Positions 48,013-56,825 of a DNA stretch of 64,000 nucleotides are shown here, one piece after another. Below the pieces are notes generated by a model, which saw only the letters and a program-made list of their open reading frames with translations, was not told the DNA's origin and ran no database searches. The DNA is from Rhodanobacteraceae bacterium (lineage in GTDB: Bacteria; Pseudomonadota; Gammaproteobacteria; Xanthomonadales; SZUA-5), in NCBI GenBank assembly GCA_016717705.1, contig JADKFD010000098.1, positions 62,001 to 126,000 of the forward strand, read 5' to 3'. How positions within the stretch are numbered: position 1 is the first letter of the stretch; each line of letters starts with the position of its first letter. Made by a program: the position numbers and the translations under genes.

Positions 48013-49273
48013 CGCCGCCTCGCCGCGCCGGGTCGTCGTCGTCGGCGGCGGTCCGGCGGGACTGATGGCAGCCGAATCTGCCTGCGATGCGGGCGCCGCC
48101 GTGGCGTTGTACGAGCAGATGCCTTCGGTGGCGCGCAAGTTCCTGATCGCTGGCAAGGGCGGGTTGAATCTGACCCACAGTGAGCCGTTTTCGAACTTCG
48201 TCGGGCGTTATCGCGAACGTGCGCAGGAGGTTGGCTGCTGGCTGCAGCAGTTCGACGCCGATGCGCTGCGCCGGTGGGCGCAAGAGCTGGGCTATCCCAC
48301 CGTGGTCGGCAGTTCCGGCCGCGTGTTTCCGGCTGATTTCAAGGCCGGCCCGCTGCTGCGCGCCTGGGTGCGCCGGATTCGCGGCAAGGGCGTCGCACTG
48401 CACACCGGCTTTTCCTGGCTGGGCTGGTCCGCAACCGGCGCCTTGCGCTTCGCCCACGGTGCGGAAACCGTCGACGTTCAGGCCGATGCCGTGGTGCTCG
48501 CGCTGGGCGGCGCCAGTTGGTCGGCGCTCGGATCGGATGGCCGCTGGACCACCACTCTGGCGGCGCGCGGTGTGGATGTCGCGCCGTTGCGGCCGAGTAA
48601 TTGCGGGTTCGAGTGCGCGTGGTCGGCGCATCTGATCGACAAGCATGCCGGGGCGCCGGTCAAGTCGGTGGGATTGCGGGTGGCCCGTATTGCGTCGCCG
48701 AGCTCGGAGGCACGCTCGCCGGACTGCAGCGCCGACCACCTCGCCACCGGCGAGTTCGTCATCACCCGTCACGGTGTCGAAGGCAGCGCCATCTACGCAG
48801 TCTCGGCGCCGCTGCGCGACGCCATCGACGCTGACGGCGCGGTCGACCTGCTGCTCGATCTCGCGCCGAATCGCAGCGCGGCGCAGTTGCAGCAGGCACT
48901 GACGCGGCCGCGCGGCAAGCGCACGCGCAGCGAACATCTGCGCCGTGCCACCGGCATCGAGGGCGTCGAGGCGGCGCTGCTGCATGAATGCGCCGCGGCC
49001 GGCGATCTTGACTCCCCGGCGCGGCTGGCCCACGCCATCAAGGCCCTGCCCCTGCGCCTGGTGCGCACGCGGCCGATCGACGAGGCCATCAGCAGCGCCG
49101 GCGGCGTGCGCTTTGAACAGCTGACGCCCGATCTGATGCTGCGCCAGCAACCCGGCGTCTGGTGCGCCGGCGAGATGATCGACTGGGAAGCGCCTACGGG
49201 GGGCTATCTGCTGACCGCCTGCTTTGCCAGCGGCTTTGTCGCCGGGCGAGCGGCAGCGGGGCTCCACCGATGA
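47996..49273 (+). CDS. HI0933/BaiN-family flavoprotein
   Basis: This 425-residue FAD enzyme has an N-terminal dinucleotide site RVVVVGGGPAGLMAAESA, the HI0933-family signature RKFLIAGKGGLNLTHSE, GRVFPADFKAGPLLRAW, and a C-terminal FAD contact WCAGEMIDWEAPTGGYLLTACFASG. It falls in the PP_4765-like branch of the family. Family members are annotated as flavin-dependent oxidoreductases or reductases of C=C bonds; the native reaction is not established. Its start lies within the glyoxalase gene and its stop overlaps rlmC (ATGA), so three genes form a unit. Confidence 0.92.
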   Translation: MSAVGNAASPRRVVVVGGGPAGLMAAESACDAGAAVALYEQMPSVARKFLIAGKGGLNLTHSEPFSNFVGRYRERAQEVGCWLQQFDADALRRWAQELGYPTVVGSSGRVFPADFKAGPLLRAWVRRIRGKGVALHTGFSWLGWSATGALRFAHGAETVDVQADAVVLALGGASWSALGSDGRWTTTLAARGVDVAPLRPSNCGFECAWSAHLIDKHAGAPVKSVGLRVARIASPSSEARSPDCSADHLATGEFVITRHGVEGSAIYAVSAPLRDAIDADGAVDLLLDLAPNRSAAQLQQALTRPRGKRTRSEHLRRATGIEGVEAALLHECAAAGDLDSPARLAHAIKALPLRLVRTRPIDEAISSAGGVRFEQLTPDLMLRQQPGVWCAGEMIDWEAPTGGYLLTACFASGFVAGRAAAGLHR

Positions 49274-50388
49274 AGTGCAGCTATTACGACGCCAATGCGT
49301 GTCGCTCGTGTACGCAACTGCCCGTGCCCTATGCCGAGCAACTGCTGGGCAAGCAGGCGATCGCCGAACGCGCGCTGGCCGCATTCGCACCGGCAAGCTG
49401 GCTGGCGCCCTGCGCCAGCCGCGAACAGGGCTTCCGCAACAAGGCCAAGATGGCGATCGGCGGCAGCTGCGAGGCGCCGACGCTGGGCTTGCTGGACCCC
49501 GCCGGCGCCGGCATCGACCTCATGCACTGCGCGCTGTATCCGGACTCGATGCGCGCAGCCTTTGCGCCGATCCGGCAGGCGCTGATCGCCGCACGGGTGC
49601 CGCCATACCAGCTCGACACTCGCCGCGGCGAAGGCAAGTACGTACTGCTGACCGAAGCCCCCGGCAGCGGCGAACTGCTGCTGCGCTTCGTGCTGCGCTC
49701 GCGCGAGGCGATCGAGCGTATCGCCAGGCAGATCCCTGCCCTGCAGCTGGCCCTGCCGATGCTGCGGGTGGTCTCGGTCAACCTGTTGCCGGAGCACAAG
49801 GCGGTCACCGAGGGCGAGCGCGAGATCGTGCTGACCACCATCGACCACATCAACTGCCAGCTCAACGACGTCCGCTTCCGCCTGACACCGCGCGCCTTCC
49901 TGCAGACCCACAGCGCGGGCGCCGCCGCGCTCTATGCCCAGGCGCGCGAATGGATCGGACTGCACTCACCGGCGCGCGTCTGGGACCTGTATTGCGGCGT
50001 TGGTGGTTTCGCCATGCACGCTGCAGCGTCGGGCCGAAAGGTGGTCGGCGTGGAAAGCGCGAGCGAGGCCATCGACGCCGCCCGCGCCAGCCATCCAGCC
50101 ATCGACTGGGTGTGCGCCGATGCCGTCGACTGGGCCTGCGCACAGACCGCAGTGCCTGATTGCGTGATCGTCAATCCGCCACGGCGTGGCATCGGGCCAC
50201 GACTGGCCGCCTGGCTCGACCAGAGCAAGGCGCCGCTGCTGCTCTACTCCAGCTGCAACATCGACTCGCTGGCGCGCGACCTCCAGGCCCTGCCGCATTA
50301 TCGGATCGACGCTGCGCGGCTGTTCGACCTGTTTGCCCACACCACGCATTTCGAGACCCTGGTGCTGCTCCAGCGGCGCTCGGACTGA
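49270..50388 (+). CDS. rlmC: 23S rRNA (uracil-C5)-methyltransferase RlmC
   Basis: This 372-residue RNA methyltransferase (RumB) makes m5U747 in 23S rRNA using SAM. The iron-sulfur cluster Cys residues (MKCSYYDANACRSC) sit at the N-terminus with no TRAM domain, which separates RlmC from RlmD and TrmA. The SAM site is VWDLYCGVGGFAM, the strand VIVNPPRRG follows, and the catalytic Cys is in YSSCNID (about 329). It overlaps the flavoprotein gene by 4 bases. Confidence 0.95.
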   Translation: MKCSYYDANACRSCTQLPVPYAEQLLGKQAIAERALAAFAPASWLAPCASREQGFRNKAKMAIGGSCEAPTLGLLDPAGAGIDLMHCALYPDSMRAAFAPIRQALIAARVPPYQLDTRRGEGKYVLLTEAPGSGELLLRFVLRSREAIERIARQIPALQLALPMLRVVSVNLLPEHKAVTEGEREIVLTTIDHINCQLNDVRFRLTPRAFLQTHSAGAAALYAQAREWIGLHSPARVWDLYCGVGGFAMHAAASGRKVVGVESASEAIDAARASHPAIDWVCADAVDWACAQTAVPDCVIVNPPRRGIGPRLAAWLDQSKAPLLLYSSCNIDSLARDLQALPHYRIDAARLFDLFAHTTHFETLVLLQRRSD

Positions 50389-50423
50389 GTCCCTGTCTAG
50401 CCCCACATTGCGCGCCATCGATC

Positions 50424-51533
50424 ATGACCTGCCCCACGCCATCGCTGCACCGCATTGCCCGCCTGCTGCTTTGCGGGCTGGTCGCTGCTCCCGCGCTGTG
50501 GGCGCAAGCGCTGACCGACGGACCCTATGTCTTCCACGCCGGCACGCACAGCGAGGCCCGCTGGATCTGCGCTGGCGAACTCAAGGCGGCGCCGATCGAT
50601 GCCAGCGGACGAATCGCAGCGCTATGCGGAGACCTACCCACGCTGACGCTGGAAAAGTCGCCCGCACTGGCGCCGGACAGTCTGCCGCAAGCGCCACGCT
50701 GGGCGGCGCTGTCGGACGTTCATGGCCAGGCCGACTTGATGCTGCGCCTGCTGCGGGCGCAAGGCATCGTCGATGAAAAGGACCGCTGGCTGTGGGGCAA
50801 CGGCGTGCTGGTGGTGGTCGGCGACACGCTGGATCGCGGACCGCAGCAGATCGAGGCGCTGTGGACGATCTACCGACTGGCCCAGGAAGCGGCCAGCGCT
50901 GGCGGTCGCGTCGAGCTGCTGCTCGGCAATCATGAAGTGATGGTGCTGGCTGGCGACCTGCGCTACCTGCACGAGCGCTACCTCGCGGTGGCAAAGCTGT
51001 TGGGGCGCAGCTACGACCAGCTGTTCGCGGCGGACAGCGAACTCGGCGCCTGGCTGCGGCGCCGGGCGACCGTGCTCAAGCTTGGCGACACGCTGTTCGT
51101 GCATGCTGGCCTGCATCCGCAATTCGCCGATCATTCCATCGATCTGGCCGCCATCAACACCCGCTTCCGCGCAGGCCTGGGTGATTCCCGGGAAACCCTG
51201 AGCCAGGATCCGCAGGACGACTGGTTGCTCGGCACTGACGGGCCGACCTGGTATCGCGGCTATTTTGTATCCGAGCGCGCAACGCTGGAGCAGATCGAGA
51301 AGCTGCTGGCGCAGGCCAAGGTGAGTCGCATCGTTGTCGGCCACACGACGATGACGCAGATCGTTTCGCTCTACCAGGGCCGCGTCATCGGCGTCGATGC
51401 GGGAATCAAGAACGGCCAGACCGGCGAACTGCTGATCTTCGACAAAGCTCAGCTGTGGCGTGGGCTGCTCGACGGCGATCGCTTAAGTTTGCCGTCCGGG
51501 GATGACCTGGGACCGCAGCCACCCGCTCGATGA
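50424..51533 (+). CDS. Shewanella-like metallophosphatase, exported
   Basis: This 369-residue PPP-type phosphatase has a signal peptide (RIARLLLCGLVAAPALWAQ). The metal-site motifs are canonical: LSDVHGQADL, VVVGDTLDRGPQ, LLGNHEVM, VHAGLHPQF and VVGHTTM. The class (Shewanella-like protein phosphatase) dephosphorylates phosphoproteins in vitro; the export signal points to a periplasmic role. ATG 50424 is clearly the start. It lies 35 bases after rlmC, possibly in the same transcript. Confidence 0.9.
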   Translation: MTCPTPSLHRIARLLLCGLVAAPALWAQALTDGPYVFHAGTHSEARWICAGELKAAPIDASGRIAALCGDLPTLTLEKSPALAPDSLPQAPRWAALSDVHGQADLMLRLLRAQGIVDEKDRWLWGNGVLVVVGDTLDRGPQQIEALWTIYRLAQEAASAGGRVELLLGNHEVMVLAGDLRYLHERYLAVAKLLGRSYDQLFAADSELGAWLRRRATVLKLGDTLFVHAGLHPQFADHSIDLAAINTRFRAGLGDSRETLSQDPQDDWLLGTDGPTWYRGYFVSERATLEQIEKLLAQAKVSRIVVGHTTMTQIVSLYQGRVIGVDAGIKNGQTGELLIFDKAQLWRGLLDGDRLSLPSGDDLGPQPPAR

Positions 51534-51681
51534 ATGCCGCAGAGTCGAGCAATCCTTGGCCAGCTTGCGCTGCTGCCAGTCTTGACGCTGCTCATGCCGA
51601 TCGCGTCGCGGCCGATGGTAGCCTTCCGTCCTCGACGGCGCGCCGCGTGCCGATTGTTTCGCCCTTGCCCCGGTTTTCGCA

Positions 51682-52569
51682 ATGCTCTCATTCCTGCCTG
51701 GTGTCGTGATCCTGACACTGACGTCGCTGCTGGCACTTACCAGCACCGTGATCCTGGTGCCGGTGCTGCTGGTGCTGGCGCTGATCAAACTGCTGCTGCC
51801 GATTGCCGCCGTGCGTCGCCTGCTGAGCCGCATGATCATCCTGGTCGCGGAAACCTGGATCGGCATCAACAATCTGATGATCCGTCTGTTCACGCGCGAC
51901 CAGCGCTGGGAGATCGAGGGCAAAGAACACCTCAAGCGGGATGGCTGGTATCTGGTGCTGAGCAACCACCAGAGCTGGGTCGACATCCTGGTGCTGCAAT
52001 ACGTCTGCAACCAGCGCATCCCGTTTCTCAAGTTCTTCATCAAGAGCCAGTTGATCTGGGTGCCGTTCCTCGGCCTGGCCTGGTGGGCGCTCGATTTTCC
52101 GTTCATGAAGCGCTATTCGAAAGAGCATCTGGAAAAGCACCCGGAGCTGCGCGGCAAGGATGTCGAAGCCACGCGCCGCGCCTGCCAGAGGTTCGCCGAG
52201 CTGCCGGTGTCGGTGATGAATTTCGTCGAGGGCACACGCTTCACGCCGGGCAAGCACGAGCGGCAGAAGTCACCTTATCGACATCTGCTGAAACCCAAGG
52301 TCGGCGGCGTCGCCTTCGTGCTGGAAACCATGGGTGAGACGCTGCGTTCGATCATCGACATCACGATCGTCTACCCGGATGGTCGCCCCACCCTCACCGA
52401 CCTGTTGTCGGGGCGCGTGCGCCGCGTGCGCATCCATGTACAGCGGCGCGAGATCCCACGCGAATTGCTGGGCGGGAATTACGAGAACGATCTGGCCGTG
52501 CGCGAGCGCTTCCAGCAGTGGATCAACGGGATCTGGGCGGAGAAGGACCGGTTGATCGGATCCATGTAG
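51682..52569 (+). CDS. 1-acyl-glycerol-3-phosphate acyltransferase-like (PlsC/YihG type)
   Basis: This 295-residue inner-membrane enzyme has one or two N-terminal spans (residues 5-45) and then the acyltransferase motifs: LSNHQSWVDILVLQ (H-x4-D), IRFLKFFIKSQ-like PFLKFFIKSQL, NFVEGTRFT (block III) and IVYPDG. It resembles E. coli YihG and LPLAT enzymes with long-chain acyl preference more than the housekeeping PlsC. It would esterify lysophospholipid or lysophosphatidate. REP elements lie directly downstream. Confidence 0.92.
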   Translation: MLSFLPGVVILTLTSLLALTSTVILVPVLLVLALIKLLLPIAAVRRLLSRMIILVAETWIGINNLMIRLFTRDQRWEIEGKEHLKRDGWYLVLSNHQSWVDILVLQYVCNQRIPFLKFFIKSQLIWVPFLGLAWWALDFPFMKRYSKEHLEKHPELRGKDVEATRRACQRFAELPVSVMNFVEGTRFTPGKHERQKSPYRHLLKPKVGGVAFVLETMGETLRSIIDITIVYPDGRPTLTDLLSGRVRRVRIHVQRREIPRELLGGNYENDLAVRERFQQWINGIWAEKDRLIGSM

Positions 52570-52599
52570 GAGCGACGGTCGCGCCAGTTCACGCCTCGA

Positions 52600-52700
52600 A
52601 CCTGCGGGAGCGGGTTTACCCTGCTCTTGCGGAGCGGGTTTCCCGCGATCTCGTTCTCCGGCCGAGAAGCTCGCGGAATAAATCCGCTCCCACATGAAAA
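52600..52700. repeat. REP-like palindrome pair (family 1)
   Basis: CCTGCGGGAGCGGGTTTACC, TTGCGGAGCGGGTTTCCCGC and AAGCTCGCGGAATAAATCCGCTCCCAC follow each other between the convergent acyltransferase and histidine kinase genes. The last arm matches the 624-675 element. Position between convergent genes is usual for REPs. Confidence 0.8.
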
Positions 52701-52745
52701 CAGTGCGTTGACTCGGGAGCTCGGGTCGCGACGCACGCGTCGCTC

Positions 52746-54791
52746 CTACAAGGGCAAGCGCAGCTGGAATTCGGCCCCGGGATCGCGGTTGATCACGTCG
52801 ACTTCGCCGTGCATCGCGCGCGCCAGCTGGCGCACCAGCGCCAATCCGATACCGGTGCCCAGCGACTCGCGGGTCAGTTCGCTGCCCGAGCGGTAGAACA
52901 ACTGGAAGATCTTCTTCATCTGCGATTTCGGTACGCCCGGACCGTAGTCGCGAACGCCAATGATCGCGCTGCTGCTGTTGCAGGCCACACTGATCTCCAG
53001 GCGATGCTCGATCGCCTCCCGCGAGAACTTGATGGCGTTGTCGACCAGGTTGATCAGGACCTGGATGAAGGCATCGCTGTCGACGTGGAGCGTCTGCTCG
53101 GCGCATGCCGGGTCGATGCGGTATTCGACGGTGAATCCGGCGCGTTCGATCTGCGCGTGGATCTTCGAGCGCAGCATGTCGATCAGGGCACCGATGGCCA
53201 TCGGTTTCAGCTCGAGCACGAAGTCGCTGCGCTCCATGCGCGCCAGTTGCAGCACGTTGGCGATCAGCCGCGACAGGCGTTCGCTCTCGTCGAAGATGAA
53301 ATCGTAATAGCCGGGCTTCTTGTCCTCGCCGGCCCAGCCTTCGCGCAGCATCTCGGCGTACATGCGGATCGAGGTCAATGGCGTTTTCAGTTCGTGGCTG
53401 ACCGCCGAGACGAAGTCCTGCTGCTGCCGCGCCAGCAGGATCTGTCGCAGACCAAGGCGATAAAGCGCAAGAAAGCCGCCCAGCAGCACGGCAAACAGAA
53501 TGGCGCTGGCCCAATAGACGATCCGCGCGCCGGGGCCGGGCGGCAGCCGGCGGATGCTCCAGATCAGCTGCAATCGGTCCAGTGGCGCCGACAATCGGGT
53601 CTGGTAGAGCAGCTCTCCGCGCACCTCGCTGGCGCTGCTCAGGCTGCGTCCGGGCGCCTCGCCGGGAATCAGTCGCAACACGTCCTGTTGCCAGGCGACG
53701 ACCAGATCGCTCATCTGCCACAGCGCCGTCCCCTGGAATGACCGCGCAATCACGCCATCGATGAAGGCGTTCTGGTCGATCAGCACGCCCTGGATGGTGC
53801 GCTGGCCATTGCGCCAGACCTTGCGAAACAGCACGCCGTGGCCGCTGGCCAGCAGCCCGAACTCGAAGGGATCGACCTCGCTCTCGAACATGCGTATCCG
53901 ACCGCCAGCGCCCTTGGCGTCCTCCAGTTCGCCGACGGCGAGTTCCTCGAGAATCGCGCGCTGCTCCTTGCGCTTGCTGCGCTCGCCGGAATTGGACAGC
54001 GCCTGCACCAGTTCAGCGTCGGCAGCCTGGTCCTGATCCTTCTTGCCGGCCTCCACATAGCCACGATCGAGGCGCAACTCATCGACGCGCCCGAGTTGAC
54101 TTGTCGCTTGTCGCGTCGGCGTGGCCGAAGCCGCATTGAGCTTGTCGAACGCGGCCTGACCCTGGGTTTCGAGTGCTTGCTGCGCGCCCTCGCTGGCGCT
54201 GGCCTCGTTCTTCCCCTCTGCCACCGGTGATTCGTAACTGGACGCCAGGCCACTGCCGCGGCTGTCAGCCGTCCTGGCGACCGCCAATCGTTCGCGCACA
54301 GGCACCACCAGCTGATTGCGGCTGAGCACGTCGAGCAGTTGCTGGCGCACGAGCAAGCGCTGCGCCAGCTCGCTTTCGCCGAGGTCCAGAGCAGATTGAT
54401 CGGCGCCCGCCCCAGGCAGCAAGGGCGTCGAGAATCTGCCCTCGCCATCGACTTCGAAGTGGCCGAGCAGACCGGGGAAACTGCCGGGTGCCGGCAACTG
54501 CGCCAGCGGAGAGCGCTGCACGGTTGCCGCTTTGCCCTCTCCGCCGCTGACCGTCTGGAACTGGTAATCGCCATCGCTGCGTGCTTCTTCGACGGCGATC
54601 GCCCGCTGCAGTTCGATATCGATGCGCGCGGCCATTTCCTCGGCCAGCGTGCGGTACTGGTGCAGTGCCTCCCAGCGCAGTTGTTGCTGCGTCTGCCAGA
54701 CCAGCACCGCGCTCGGCACTACCAGCGCGAACAGCAGCAGCGCCAGGAACAGGCGCAAGCGTGCAGGACTGAGGCCGCGAGCCCTGCGCAC
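52746..54791 (-). CDS. Sensor histidine kinase (HisKA) with large periplasmic domain
   Basis: This 681-residue protein starts with GTG at 54791 one base after the regulator gene. It has a first membrane span (LFLALLLFALVVPSAVLVW), a periplasmic region of about 380 residues rich in Gln/Glu/Ala, a second span (IVYWASAILFAVLLGGFLALY), HisKA with VSHELKTPLTSIRMY (His466), and a HATPase domain with the N-box NLVDNAIKFSREA, DYGPGVP and GTGIGLALVRQL. It is a classical membrane kinase for the OmpR-type regulator encoded just upstream. The stimulus is unknown. The region faces the PspA-like operon divergently, so envelope stress is a plausible signal. Confidence 0.9.
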   Translation of the reverse strand: MRRARGLSPARLRLFLALLLFALVVPSAVLVWQTQQQLRWEALHQYRTLAEEMAARIDIELQRAIAVEEARSDGDYQFQTVSGGEGKAATVQRSPLAQLPAPGSFPGLLGHFEVDGEGRFSTPLLPGAGADQSALDLGESELAQRLLVRQQLLDVLSRNQLVVPVRERLAVARTADSRGSGLASSYESPVAEGKNEASASEGAQQALETQGQAAFDKLNAASATPTRQATSQLGRVDELRLDRGYVEAGKKDQDQAADAELVQALSNSGERSKRKEQRAILEELAVGELEDAKGAGGRIRMFESEVDPFEFGLLASGHGVLFRKVWRNGQRTIQGVLIDQNAFIDGVIARSFQGTALWQMSDLVVAWQQDVLRLIPGEAPGRSLSSASEVRGELLYQTRLSAPLDRLQLIWSIRRLPPGPGARIVYWASAILFAVLLGGFLALYRLGLRQILLARQQQDFVSAVSHELKTPLTSIRMYAEMLREGWAGEDKKPGYYDFIFDESERLSRLIANVLQLARMERSDFVLELKPMAIGALIDMLRSKIHAQIERAGFTVEYRIDPACAEQTLHVDSDAFIQVLINLVDNAIKFSREAIEHRLEISVACNSSSAIIGVRDYGPGVPKSQMKKIFQLFYRSGSELTRESLGTGIGLALVRQLARAMHGEVDVINRDPGAEFQLRLPL

Positions 54792-54792
54792 C

Positions 54793-55498
54793 TCAGGTCT
54801 CCAGCAGCAAGCGATAACCGCCGGTGCGCACCGTGATCAGGTGCCGCGGCTGGCGCGGATCGGGCTCGATCTTGCGGCGCAACTTGGCGATGTGGATGTC
54901 CACCGTGCGCGTCTCGATGTCCAGATGGCGCGCATAACCCCACACCCGGTGCAGCAGTTCTTCGCGCGGGACCGGTCGCTCGGTGTGCGCGGCCAGATAC
55001 TGCAGCAGCTCCATTTCGCGCCGGGTGAAGGCGATCTCGCCATGCGCTGTGTGCGCCGACAGATTGCGTACGTCGACCCGACAATCGGCGCGCAACCGGA
55101 TCATGCCGTCGCCTTCGAGACCGACGTGAGCCCGCCGCAGCACCGCCTGCACGCGCAGCACCAGTTGCGCGATCGAAAACGGCTTGGCCACATAGTCGTC
55201 GGCACCCAGCGACAAACCGTGCACCACGTCCTCGTCGGTCGATTTGGCGGTGAGCATGATCACCGGCTGCTCGCGATCGTCGGCGCCGGATCGCCGCCAG
55301 AATGTCGAAGCCATTGCGGCCGGGGAGCATCACATCCAGCAGCACCAGATCGAAGCGCCCGCTGAGCGCGCGGCCGAGGCCCTGATCGCCGTCGACCGCC
55401 GCCTCGACTTCATAGCCGTGATAGATGAACACGTCGACCAGGCCAGTGCGGATGGCCGGTTCGTCTTCGACAATCAGAAGGCGTGGTTTGCGGGTCAT
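54793..55498 (-). CDS. OmpR-family response regulator, frameshifted
   Basis: From ATG 55498 the receiver begins KPRLLIVEDEPAIRTGL with Asp55 in LVLLDVMLPG. After GFDILAAIR the frame changes near 55290; the other frame continues DDREQPVIMLTAKSTDEDVV, GADDYVAKPFS and a full winged-helix DNA-binding domain (FTRREMELLQYLAAH ... ETRTVDIHIAKLRRKI) to a TGA at 54793. The total length is one base too many for a single frame. The regulator probably binds promoters as a dimer and is co-transcribed with the kinase gene one base downstream. Confidence 0.85.
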
Positions 55499-55540
55499 GG
55501 CTCGTTTTTCGGTTTGCGCAGCGGGACGACGCATGTCGGC

Positions 55541-55570
55541 GTAGCCCGCTGCGCGGGCAACGTGACCTAC
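55541..55570. repeat. Family-3 palindrome
   Basis: GTAGCCCGCTGCGCGGGCAA then CGTGACCTAC matches the right half of the pair at 41696-41775. It lies upstream of the response-regulator gene in the divergent region before the PspA-like operon. Confidence 0.7.
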
Positions 55571-55709
55571 AACAACCCTACCAATCCACGCTGCCGCACG
55601 CACGTAAACACCATGTAAACCCGCGAGCAAAGAGTTTGCACGACTGGTCCTGTGATGACGATCGCCTCCTGCCGAAGATGGCCACACCTTCCGCAGCAGG
55701 AGCGCCCCG

Positions 55710-56252
55710 ATGGCAATCGTCAACCGCATCACCCGCTTGTTCACGGCGGATGTTCACGCCGTGCTGGACCGGCTGGAGGAGCCCGACGCCCTGCTGCGCC
55801 AGGCCATCCGCGAGATGGAGTCGGCGCTCGCCGAGCACACGCAGCAGCTCAAGGCGCTGGAGCTGGACCGCGAACTGGTGCGTCGGCGCAGCAGCGAGAT
55901 CGAGCGCTCGCTGGCGAGCATCCGTGAAGAGATCGACCTGTCGTTTGCCGCCGGGAATGAGGCGCTGGTGCGCACCTGCCTGCGCCGCCGGCTGGAGGGC
56001 GAACGCCTGCAACGCATGCTCGAACAGCGGCAGACGGCGCTGACCCAGCAGATCGAGCAGGCCACGCCGGTGCTTGCGCAGCAACGCGAACGCCTCGATT
56101 CGATGCGCCAGAAGGCGGCGCTGTTCGATGTCGAAACCACCTCCTGCGCGAATGCCGACAGTACGCGCTGGAACGGCAGCGATTGCGGCGTCAGCGAGGC
56201 CGATATCGACCTGGCGCTGCTGCGCGAGCAGCAGGCACGGAGGGCGTCATGA
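55710..56252 (+). CDS. PspA/IM30-family protein
   Basis: This 180-residue protein is mostly coiled-coil helix. It starts MAIVNRITRLFTADVHAVLDRLEEPDALLRQAIREME, the typical PspA-like N-terminus, and has long Arg/Gln/Glu helices (ERSLASIREEID ... GERLQRMLEQRQTALTQQIEQ). It is shorter than E. coli PspA (222). Family members bind stressed membrane surfaces and stabilise them. Its stop overlaps the next gene (ATGA), so it leads an operon with a membrane protein and a VWA protein. Confidence 0.82.
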   Translation: MAIVNRITRLFTADVHAVLDRLEEPDALLRQAIREMESALAEHTQQLKALELDRELVRRRSSEIERSLASIREEIDLSFAAGNEALVRTCLRRRLEGERLQRMLEQRQTALTQQIEQATPVLAQQRERLDSMRQKAALFDVETTSCANADSTRWNGSDCGVSEADIDLALLREQQARRAS

Positions 56253-56812
56253 AGCCCCTCTCCTTCTGGCGCGGCGTGCTGCTGGCCATCGTCATCAGCG
56301 TGGTCGGCGCTGTACTGCATACGGTGCTGGCCAAACTGCTCGGCAACACCAGCTCACTGCGCGTCGTCATCCTGATGGCAGGGCTGAGTTATGTGTTGGC
56401 GCTGCTCGCGAACGGCCCACGGCAGAGCGGTCGGGTGGTGGCTGCGCTGGCCTGGTTGGCCCTGGCCGGACTGTTGCTCGTGTTCAACCCTCCACTGACG
56501 CTGTGGCTGCTGCTGCAGACCGGCTTCATCTGGCTGCTGCGCTCGTTACAGCGCTACGACAGCCTGATTCCGGCCAGCGCCGACGCGCTGTTCAGCAGCT
56601 TTGCGCTGGCAGCCGCCATCGCCACCGCGCAACACACACAAAGCCTGTTCCTTGCCCTGTGGAGCTACTTCCTGGTGCAGGCGCTGGCGGCCTTCGTTCC
56701 CATTCGAGTCGCCGCCGTGCCAGGCGCCAGCGGCGGTACCCGCGAAACCGATTTCGAATCCTCCTACCGCAATGCGCAAACCGCATTGCGGAACCTGTCC
56801 CTGCGTTCCTGA
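56249..56812 (+). CDS. Multi-spanning membrane protein of the PspA-like operon
   Basis: This 187-residue protein has five or six hydrophobic segments (for example VLLAIVISVVGAVLHTVLA, VILMAGLSYVLALLA, VVAALAWLALAGLLLVF, LLQTGFIWLLRSL and SFALAAAIATAQ). No family was recognised. It is translationally coupled to the PspA-like gene and lies 13 bases before the VWA gene. It may anchor the PspA-like protein to the membrane; this is inference from operon position only. Confidence 0.75.
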   Translation: MKPLSFWRGVLLAIVISVVGAVLHTVLAKLLGNTSSLRVVILMAGLSYVLALLANGPRQSGRVVAALAWLALAGLLLVFNPPLTLWLLLQTGFIWLLRSLQRYDSLIPASADALFSSFALAAAIATAQHTQSLFLALWSYFLVQALAAFVPIRVAAVPGASGGTRETDFESSYRNAQTALRNLSLRS

Positions 56813-56825
56813 TCTGGAGATTGCG

